From Auanema rhodensis (lineage: Eukaryota; Nematoda; Chromadorea; Rhabditida; Rhabditidae): a DNA stretch of 64,000 nt. The position numbers were made by a program, and so were the translations under genes. Under the pieces are notes generated by a model. That model ran no database searches. It was not told the origin of the DNA and worked only from the letters and a program-made list of their open reading frames with translations. Below are positions 55,744 through 64,000 of the stretch, piece by piece (position 1 is the stretch's first letter; each line of letters begins with the position of its first letter). The stretch lies in NCBI GenBank assembly GCA_964057225.1, contig OZ059898.1, forward strand, positions 14,223,767 to 14,287,766. The letters run 5' to 3'.

Positions 55744-56227
55744 CTCCATTTTCTGCAAAGAAAATTATATCATTCCACTGTTATCAACTGAGCGAGCAGA
55801 TTTATCAAAGCTCGTGTATCATGAACCTCTATTATTTTCTGAAAAATATCTGCCGTTTTGTTGTGATGTAAAAACAGAAAAATCAAATATTCCCAACCTT
55901 TATGTAAATGTTTGTTAAATTTCTGATGTACATATAGCTAATACTTCTTTGTCTATTTATTCTCAAGGATATGTGTCTCTTTTCATATGAAATATAAAAT
56001 TCTGAAGGAAAATCATGAAAACATTTCATTTTTGGCAACATTTCGCTCTAATTTGTTCATACTTTCAAAATGAACTTTATATCACAAATTGTTCATTGTC
56101 CCTTTTATAAAATGAAAATTTCATTTTCAAATTTAAAATTGTTGCTTCCAATGTATTACCAACACGCTACCTTTTGAATGTTTTTACAAGAAAGAGCAAA
56201 TTTTCGTATAATTAGTGAAAGGAACAT
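55744..56227. other. Intergenic, Kelch 3' UTR and glycosyltransferase 5' region
   Basis: Unique AT-rich DNA. Same-strand gap of 484 bp. No coding signal. Confidence 0.5.
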
Positions 56228-57719
56228 ATGATTGAACGATGGCTTCATCGACAGTTTCTTCTCAGGAAAGGCAGATGTGCTTTGATACTTCTAGCTTTGA
56301 CGTCACTTTATTTTTCTGGAATGAGTGACCATTTAAGTGCCATTTCATTTCGTCATTTCCAATGGGTTCCTGCTCATGTAGATGTTTTTGAAGAGGTTAT
56401 TCAAGCTTAGCAATCCACATGAAAGCATTCGTTTGCAGGTACATCAGGCTTTAGCTAGTAAGCAGTTAAAAGCTCCCATAATGAACAACTTACCACAATT
56501 ACAAACATTATTTGAACCAGAGTACATATAAACATAGGATATTCAGTATTCAACAACTTCATATTTTTAGATGCGGAAAAGATTATTCGGATTTGAAGTA
56601 TAAACTTCTAATCATAGTGAAATCAGCTGTTCAGCATACTAAAGTAAGTATTTGATTGAATAGTAAAAAGATTTTACTTCGTTTTCAAACCCAGGCAAGG
56701 GATGCTATTCGGAATACGTGGGGACATGAAAACTTCATTGATAATTATCTGATTAGAACTATATTCATAGTTGGACGTTTTCAAGATGATAAAGAACAAA
56801 TTAGTATGGCAGGAGGTTTTCATTCAAGGCTGGAAAAAGTAAATTGCATTTGTTTTCCATTTAAGCTATACAACGAGAATCTGAGTTACAAGGTGATTTA
56901 CTGGTAATGGACGAACCCGACGTATATGAAGCAAATATTCGTAAAGTATTTTGAAAATAATGAATTTAGTCAATTTCAAATTCTTTATTTAGTTTCTTCA
57001 TTCAATCAAATATGCTCATTTACCTGGTAAGGATTGCGCTCCTCCAGATTACTTACTGCTGATTGATGATGATTACATGCTTTCAACTCATAATCTTGTT
57101 CGTCTTTTGGATGAAAGAAGCTCAAGTGACGAGGTATCCTATTCTTATACTTCATTACACATTTTAAGAGGTTAAACTTGAATTTAGATGTACGAAGGCT
57201 GGATGTTTGATACAAGTCCATTCAGATTCAAGTTACACAAGCATTCGGTAATTCTCAATATTTGAAGATTTTTAATTCTAATTTATTATATCTGCAGATT
57301 TCTTTAAATGATTATCCATATGATCGATATCCTGCTTACATAACTGCTGGAGCAGTGCTCATGTCAAAATCAACAGTTGATAGATTTTACTATGCAATTC
57401 AGATAATTAAGGTCCTTAACCATGTGATTGTGGTGTGCTTTATGTTGTAATTTTTCAGTTGTTTCCTTTCGATGATGTGTATGCTGGCATCGTAGCATAC
57501 CTGTTGCATGTTCGTCCTGAACAGAACGATGGATTTCTTTTCTGGACAAGAGATGTGTCTCATGAGGAATGGATGGATGGTCAAGTTCGTTCAAATCATT
57601 TAGCTTCTCTCACTTTTACTGAACAAATACATTTCTTCTAGGTCATAGCAGCACACGGATTTGATCCCAAAAAAATGGAAGAACAGTATCCTCTAGTTCG
57701 ATTTACTGTACCAGGTTAA
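56228..57719 (+). CDS. GT31 beta-1,3-galactosyl/N-acetylglucosaminyltransferase-like, Golgi type II membrane protein
   Basis: Transfers a sugar in beta-1,3 linkage onto a glycolipid or glycoprotein acceptor. Short N-terminal cytosolic part MIERWLHRQFLLRKGR, signal anchor CALILLALTSLYFSG, stem, then the catalytic domain: CGKDYSDLKYKLLIIVKSAV; ARDAIRNTWGHENF (the R..IRxTWG motif); FIVGRFQDD; ESELQGDLLVMDEPDVYEAN; PDYLLLIDDDYML (the metal/nucleotide DDD motif); DYPYDRYPAYITAGAVLMSK; and FPFDDVYAGI (the EDVYxG motif with Asp instead of Glu). About ten small exons, all joining in frame. One junction near 56803-56860 is the least certain. The family matches C. elegans bre-2 and vertebrate B3GALT; acceptor specificity cannot be read. 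Confidence 0.92.
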
Positions 57720-58650
57720 TGGATATCGAATCAAGAACGTATTAGGCTATTTTTGGATCTCTTATCAGGACGAAGATTGCTCATCTTGCATAATTTATTT
57801 GTTTTTCTATATATATTGAGAAAATAAAAATAAAAGTATCATACCTATATATCATATTGTGTACCAATGTATCAAAGTACAAAACTACAATATTATACTC
57901 TGAGCATATCAAGTAAACAGCATTAAGTACTCGCAAGAAAAATAAACAAATGCAACCGCACTCTAACTAAAAGTAAAATAAAATGAAAATAAATATTGTA
58001 CATGGCGTTCGCGCATTGTTCTAATTAGCATAAATTATATGAATGATTGAAGCATAATTAGGACCATAATTGTTACTTTAAAATTGTTTTGAACATCTAA
58101 TTATTCAGTTTTTACATTGAAAAATACAGATATAACTGGAATTTCCTGAAAGAAAAGAAGGAGACAGGAAGCTGGACTTTATAAGATTAATCAAATACAT
58201 AAATTAATGGAATATATAGTTTATATATGCCAGCAAAAATATTATTTTGGCAAAACATTAAATTATTGTAATATTTTTGATCATTTATCTAATGCTCTGA
58301 GCTAATAGTTACTGCTGATAAGATTTAATAGAATATGTGATCTTGTTCAAATGAATCTTATCAATTACATGATAGTAATAGATTGCTGAAAACATATGTT
58401 ATCTATTACCTTGAATATGTATTTTTTATTCTTAAATGATGGCTTAATAGAGTATAGTCAGAGTTAAAGTTGATATGCGTTCAGATGCTCTTTTCACATT
58501 TCATTAATCACATTAGTTACATACTAACTGTCTCACTTCAATATGTTTTTGAAAATTTGAAAATTTTATTTCAATAATTTTACTTTTTTATAGAATTTTC
58601 TTTTATTTTTAACAACAACTAAAAACCGCACAAGGAGCGACCAAAGAAAT
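57720..58650. other. Intergenic, 0.9 kb, AT-rich
   Basis: 3' UTR of the glycosyltransferase and upstream region of the UGT. No supported gene. Confidence 0.5.
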
Positions 58651-59136
58651 ATGCTCATATGGATTACTTTAGCTTTCTCCGTACTTTATCCAGTTGAATG
58701 CTATAAAATTTTAATTTTTTCTGCTCCAACTGGATTCAGTCATACACAATTTACTCGAAGTATAATAGATACAATAGCAGATGCTGGTCATAATGTGGTA
58801 TGTTTCATCTTCAATTCAATTCATCCAGAGCTTCATAGTATACCGAAAATACTTATTAACAGACCGTTTTAATGCCGTTACCAGATGAGAAAACGGCAAA
58901 AATGGCTAGTCCTAAAGCGAGATATGTATTTGTAGATGCACCAGATGATATTAAACAACGATTTGCTAAACGAGCACAAGGATTTTGGAAGGTATGCTTG
59001 AATTTTAATTTTGAATTCTTCTTTCTTCGAATTCCTATCTGATTCATCTTTGCCATAGTGTATTGGATTATGATCTCCTGATGTCTGATTATAGACATGA
59101 ATCTGATAAAAGTTGAGAGAGAGAAAGAGGGAGAGA

Positions 59137-59186
<50 letters not shown>

Positions 59187-61120
59187 AAGGGAGAGAAAGA
59201 GAGGGAAAGAAAGGAAGAGAGAGAATGAAACATAAAATACAAATATCAATTTGAGGTATTAAATCCAATAAGAGATAGTAAAGGAACTCTTTCAATTTCT
59301 TCGGTCTACTCATTTTATTTTTGCTTATTTCAACTAAATCAAGCATAAGAAGTACCAGAATCAGAATATTAAGAAAGAGATATACTATACATATTATATA
59401 TTTTGACAGACAGATGCCTTCTTTGGAAATCTTCATACATTACATAAAATTAGTAATATTCAAGTGGATTTTTGTGATTGTATGTTTCATTAAATCTTTT
59501 AAATTATAATTTCATTTAAAGATTTAATTGGAAATATGCATTTATATTTGGATGAATTGCAAGATTCTTACGATGTAGCTATAGCAGATCTTGCTGGATT
59601 CTGTGCTTTTGGAATCTTTCATGTCAGCTTTCAATAATTTTATTCGAAAACCATTCAATTCTTACAGAAACTTCAAATTCGAAGTTATACTGTTATATCA
59701 GCTATTGGATTTGTATCAACATATAGTAAAGATTTTCAAGTTCCTATTGTATATAGTTATATGCCAGGTATTCAATACTTTTAAAATAATTTTGAACATT
59801 AGTATATCAAACTGTTAAGCTTCTTTACTTTATTTTACTGATCGTATGTCATTCCTCCAACGTACCTTCAATGCTTTTTGGCATCTTGGCTCTGATATCG
59901 GTTTTCATTATGGCTTTGTTGCTGGATATCTGGTAAGCAAATGGATTTGTCTCCGTTCATTCATAATTTTCTCTTTTCTATCATAGAGATTGTTTGTAAA
60001 GTATGGTATCGAATTAGATATTAATCGGGATATAAATGGAAAAACCAATTACTATCTGGTTAATACAGTTGAACATCTGGATTATGCTCGTCCTAACTCC
60101 GGAAAAATGAAATATATTGGAGGAATTGCGGTGAAACCAGCAGGCAATATGCCAGCAGAGTTTGATACTATCTTAAACAAATCCAAGAAAGGCACAATTG
60201 CCATAAGCTTTGGATCATTTGCTACTACATCGGATATGCTGCCAGAAATGAAAAAAGCCGTTCTGGATGCCGTACAAGGTTTGTGAGAAAGCCATCGCAG
60301 AACTTCATACTGATGTCGTTTATAGAATTTTCCGATTATCAATTCATTTGGCGAGTTGACAAATCTGATTTATCGTTGTCAAACCAATATACGAACCTTA
60401 AGACTGTTCTTTGGCTACCACAAAGAGAATTATTAAGTTATCTAACGACGATTAGAGCTTATCCATTAGTTATCTTCAGATGATGCTCGTGTTAAGATAT
60501 TTATTGGCCACGCTGGCATGAATAGTGTCTTAGAAACGGCAATATCAGGAAAGCCAAGCATACTAGTTCCCATATTTGGTGATCAATTCCAAGTTTGAAC
60601 AACTGTTTCTTCTATGAGAAAAGAAGTTCTAATATTCAGAATGCTGGAATGATGTCACGATTGAATTCTTCAAAAATTCTTTGGAAAGAATCATTGAAAG
60701 GTGATGCGGTAATAGAAGCATTAAGAGAGTTATTACAGACTGACAGGTACATAATCCATATCTTCAATCCACAAAATAAGACATTTGATTTGATTTCAGT
60801 TATGCAAAGAATGGAAATAGGATAGCAGAGTTGATAAAAACAGAGAAATTAACTCCTAATGATGTTTTACTTCAATCATTAGAACGAACAGGTGAAGAGG
60901 ATAGTCTTGAACTTCATCTAATGATGACAATGTTTCAGCTCGATTTGGAAAAATAGCTAGTTTGGATAATACTGGTTATGAAATGAATTTCATACAATAT
61001 TATTCAGTGGATGTTTTCGCTTTTTATGCTCTAATTATATATATTTTCATAAAATTAACACAAAAATTATATTATAATACCATATATCATATAATTAATT
61101 TTAAATTAAAACAAGAATAA
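58651..61120 (+). CDS. UDP-glycosyltransferase (UGT, GT1)
   Basis: ER membrane enzyme conjugating sugar from UDP-sugar to small lipophilic molecules. Signal peptide MLIWITLAFSVLYPVECYKI; catalytic His in TGFSHTQFTRSI; GHNVTVLMPLPD. Exon 3 is only 43 bp (59410-59452, TDAFFGNLHTLHKI) and sits after a 418-bp intron containing the GA tract and repeat copy B. Then LYLDELQDSYDVAIADLAGF, IGGIAVKP, TIAISFGSFATT, LPQRELLNDARVKIFIGHAG and MNSVLETAISGKPSILVPIF GDQFQ (the UGT signature). A final 47-bp intron (about 60891-60937) must be spliced to give LERTARFGKIASLDNTGY, FIQYYSVDVFAFYALIIYIF (TM) and a Lys-rich tail ending KLKQE. Without that splice a premature stop at 60954 would wrongly remove the TM. 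Complete and apparently functional. Substrate unknown. Confidence 0.94.
59115..59271. repeat. GA microsatellite plus unique tail, copy B, inside UGT intron
   Basis: GA/GAAA tract followed by the same 90-bp degenerate GA plus unique tail as at 3066-3154, ending at the same ATAA. It makes this the largest intron of the UGT gene (58992-59409). Confidence 0.85.
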
Positions 61121-61346
61121 ATAGATTTATTTTAAAGATTTTAATTACATTCATTTCAAGTTATTTTTTGAATTTTTTATATTTCAAGAAAAGAAAAATG
61201 AAAAATTGATCTCAAATTATTATGTCCAAACATTGAAATTGGTAAGATTTATCAATGAGAAGCATTTAGTTATCAAGAAAACTTCTTTAGGACAGAGACA
61301 AGGCAAAGGAAACACTCAATAATACTTCATATCAGAGGTATGTTTC

Positions 61347-61377
<31 letters not shown>

Positions 61378-61719
61378 CCATATATACGGAGATAACAATC
61401 GAAGGGAGCTTTCATAAGATGAAAACATATAATATATGAGAAATGTATTTGGTTTGCATACATTTCCTGATACAACAATGAGTCATTTGATAAATTCTTA
61501 TCGATACTTGATCATCTTCAAGCGTTTGTCATACTATTTAAGGTGAAGCCTTTTCTTGTGATAAGCATATTCGTTTATACGTCATTGCACCTACCTTTTG
61601 AGTTTATATGAACCGTAGAGAGATTGTTTTGTTTTATTTTTCATTGAAAATTTGATTATTTTACTATGAATATCATTGAATAACTTAGTTCTTACAGAAT
61701 TATCAACTAGAAGAGAAAC
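61121..61719. other. Intergenic with CT tract
   Basis: Holds (CT)n at about 61344-61378. An acceptor TTCTTACAG ends at 61697, 22 bases before the next ATG, consistent with trans-splicing of the downstream gene. Confidence 0.5.
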
Positions 61720-64000
61720 ATGTCAGATCGAACAACTGCTCATCGACGGACAGGTATCTTGAATTCTTAAAACTAAACTGATTTCAATGATTCAGAAAGT
61801 GTCGAAAACCCTACAAGTCAAAGTATTCCTCCATCTGGAGTTGAAACGGGGAAACGCGAGAGAACACAAAGAAGGAAGAAACATAATCAGAATCAACGCT
61901 GTATTCCAAGTAGCTCAGAAGAACAATCAGAAATAGATGTACAGGGGAGGCTTGAGATTCAAAATGATTCACAAGTTCAACAAGATTCACATTTCAATAA
62001 GAGAAGGGGAGGTAAAAAAGATCGAAATCAGAAGCGGTTGGAAACTTCAGAGGAGAATAAAGATATGAACGAGGGATGCCTGCATACTGGGGACAGTTGC
62101 CTGAGGCCAAACTGTTCAGAAAATCAGGATAAGGAAGTGAAGGAACAAAAAAAGAAAAGAAATCAGCCGAAACACAAAATTCCACGAGATTCAGTACGAA
62201 AAGGAGAGAAAGGAGGGACAATTCTATCTATGAAAATAACAAACTCACCCATAGTTGAACTTACTGTATTCACGCCAGAATCAACACAAGAGATGAACAC
62301 ACGATTGAGATCTGTTTTTGAGGAGGAAGATATGGATTTTGGTCAGGATGTTGTTGCTGATGAACTGGCTAATCGGTTCAAAGTCGCAATTGGTCTTCGT
62401 GAGAAACGGATTAATGAAGTAAGTTTCAGCTCTTAAACACTCAACAACTAACTTAACAACTTATAGGTTTTCAAAGCAATTGAGGAATCAGCTTCAGTTC
62501 AACTTTGCTTTCTGATTGATGCAACTGGCAGCATGGACCCTCATATTGCAGGAGTAAAAGATGCAATTATGAATATTGTTGATGAACTTTGTAAACGTCA
62601 ACCTGATTTAAAAGGCGACAAAATTGTGAAAAAAATTCTGCTCAGCATATTTGCATATCGGGATTTTGATGTAACATGCCGGCATCAGAGGCTTCAATTC
62701 ACAAAATCTGTGACTATGTTTCATAACTTCTGTGCAAACCTAAAAGCATATGGTGGACGCGATGCTGCTGAAGATGTAGCAGGAGGCTTGGATGGTGCTT
62801 TGAAGGTAATATTTCCAATATTTTTACAAATATTTTTCGAAATTTCAGTTAAATTGGCTGCCAGAGTATAGAACTAAAGTTATATTTCATATAGCTGATT
62901 ATCCTGGACATGGACAAGAGCTTCATAACCAAAATTCAAACTATGATGATTATCTGAATGGAGATCCATATGGATTGAAATATCCTGATCTATTCAAATC
63001 ATTACGAGAGAAGAACATTCAATACTTTTTTGGAAAAATACACAATAGAACTGACATAATGATACAGAAGTTTTCTGAATACTATGGAAGTCCTGTGATT
63101 CAATTCAATATAGAAGAAGTTAACAGAATTTGTGAATCTGTTGTATCTGCAGTTAAGGAATCAGTTAGTACTTCTGTAGATCAATCAACTACTGTTGGAA
63201 CGAAAACAAATGAGATTAGTTCATATATCCTTGATACTATAGAACCAAATTGGAACAAATGTAAAGTAAATGAAGGTAAAGTTGTAAGTTGAATATCATT
63301 GTAAACAACGTTGTTTCAGGAAAGTTTATTTGTTATAAGCATCCCACAAGTATACAAGATATTCTGAATGATATACCATTATTGGAAGAGGAGCCTATGA
63401 AAGGATTCATGAAAATAGCAGCAAATCCTTTTGCTATGACAAGTGGACGAATGTACTATTATGCTCGTGAAGATGGACATTTCTTGAGAAAATCTGATCC
63501 TCATTCTCCGAATCAGGAAGTAAAGTCTCATGAGTTTGTCATGAAAGAATATGTTAATACAGCAAATGGTTTGAATACAAGCAAAAGATACAAAGTTTCT
63601 AATCGAATTCAAATCATTTCTTCATATTTAGCTATTAAATTCAATAAAGATATAAAGGTATTTTAAGATATAAATCATTTAAAAGCTAATATTCTCATTA
63701 AGGAAAAGGTTCATTTGGAAAAAAGAATTCAATTCTTGAATACTCGGACTTTCTGCTATTCAACTGAAACTGCAAAAGCGCGATTCATGACATGTGAGCC
63801 TCGGATCAAAAAGAATAATGGACAATTTCTTCGATTTACTAATAATACGAATTATTCTATTTTGGAATCAAAAACTGAATCTATGGGCATTTCAAAAGAA
63901 TTTTTGGAATTAATTGTAGCTTTTTCTCATTGGACCTATGAGGTAGATATCATTGATGATGCAAATTAAGCCTTTAATCAATGCTTTTCAGGTCACCCAT
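61720..64000 (+). CDS. von Willebrand A plus alpha-kinase (VWKA-like) protein, truncated by window edge
   Basis: Atypical alpha-type protein kinase with an N-terminal vWA domain. Exons: 61720-61753, about 61798-62418, 62467-62805, 62849-63275, 63320-63657, 63703-63942, and 63992 onward. Residues 1-220 are hydrophilic and basic (KRERTQRRKKHNQNQR, EQKKKRNQPKHKIPRDSVRK), probably disordered. vWA: CFLIDATGSMDPHIAGVKDA with an intact MIDAS DxTGS, KILLSIFAYRDFDV, GGRDAAEDVAGGLDGALKLN, and TKVIFHIADYPGHG. The alpha-kinase starts near MKGFMKIAANPFAMTSGRMY, with FVMKEYV (candidate ATP lysine), YLAIKFNKDI, CEPRIKKNNGQFLRFTNNTN and LIVAFSHWTYEVTH. The catalytic DLQGV and zinc-site part lie beyond 64000. 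The architecture is known from Dictyostelium VwkA and fungal relatives; C. elegans is known for only one alpha-kinase, the eEF2 kinase EFK-1, which lacks a vWA. Very likely real; activity unproven. Confidence 0.87.

Noticed and set aside
60891-60956. Apparent UGT stop at 60954 giving a protein without a membrane anchor
   Set aside because: A 47-bp GT..AG intron at about 60891-60937 restores the conserved ARFG..LD..G..FIQYY end and a TM segment.

Overview
This window comes from a nematode nuclear genome, most likely a free-living or rhabditid-type chromadorean. The DNA is AT-rich. Genes are broken into many small exons by introns that are mostly 45-60 bp, with GT..AG ends and a TTTCAG-type acceptor. 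Several start codons sit just after an acceptor-like TTNCAG, as expected for spliced-leader addition. Several proteins (AMPK alpha, cytosolic aspartate aminotransferase, TMBIM4) closely resemble Caenorhabditis sequences. Exons were assembled by hand from reading frame, splice consensus and family resemblance. No search was run.

Layout. 1-2266 (-): zinc transporter, C-terminus outside the window. 3381-4244 (-): small CCGxxCC single-pass membrane protein. 5616-6042 (+): small hydrophobic protein. 6294/6422-7340 (+): RING-like protein with a novel C-terminal domain. 7830-9006 (-): ER FKBP with two PPIase domains and KDEL. 11202-11274 (+): tRNA-Val(UAC). 11426-15590 (-): tetraspanin with two alternative sets of terminal exons. 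17264-21108 (-): TMBIM4-like protein, whose 2.7-kb intron holds an antisense four-EF-hand gene (19501-20486). 21827-24130, or to 25037 (-): monocarboxylate transporter. 26278-27761 (-): CTU2. 28111-31622 (-): AMPK alpha (aak-2 type). 32427-34050 (+): GOT1. 34516-34919 (-): 80-residue membrane protein. 41877-43849 (+): three-domain Ly6/three-finger GPI-type protein. 51205-55743 (+): BTB-BACK-Kelch protein like IVNS1ABP. 56228-57719 (+): GT31 beta-1,3-glycosyltransferase. 58651-61120 (+): UDP-glycosyltransferase. 61720-64000+ (+): vWA plus alpha-kinase protein, running off the right edge.

Two stretches of about 7 kb (34.9-41.9 kb and 43.9-51.2 kb) carry no gene I can support, although the remainder is dense. 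Long (GA)n/(CT)n tracts occur throughout. One of them, with a non-repetitive tail of about 90 bp, is present in two near-identical copies 56 kb apart.

Most genes are housekeeping or metabolic: zinc efflux, ER folding, tRNA thiolation, energy sensing, amino-acid/TCA shuttle, monocarboxylate transport, glycosylation. AMPK and GOT1 are divergent across about 0.8 kb, and CTU2 follows AMPK on the same strand after 349 bp. The less ordinary items are the vWA-alpha-kinase gene, the alternative tetraspanin tails, the nested EF-hand gene, the RING-like and triple-Ly6 proteins, a set of in-frame micro-introns, and a recurring CACGTGAATTT inverted-repeat motif.
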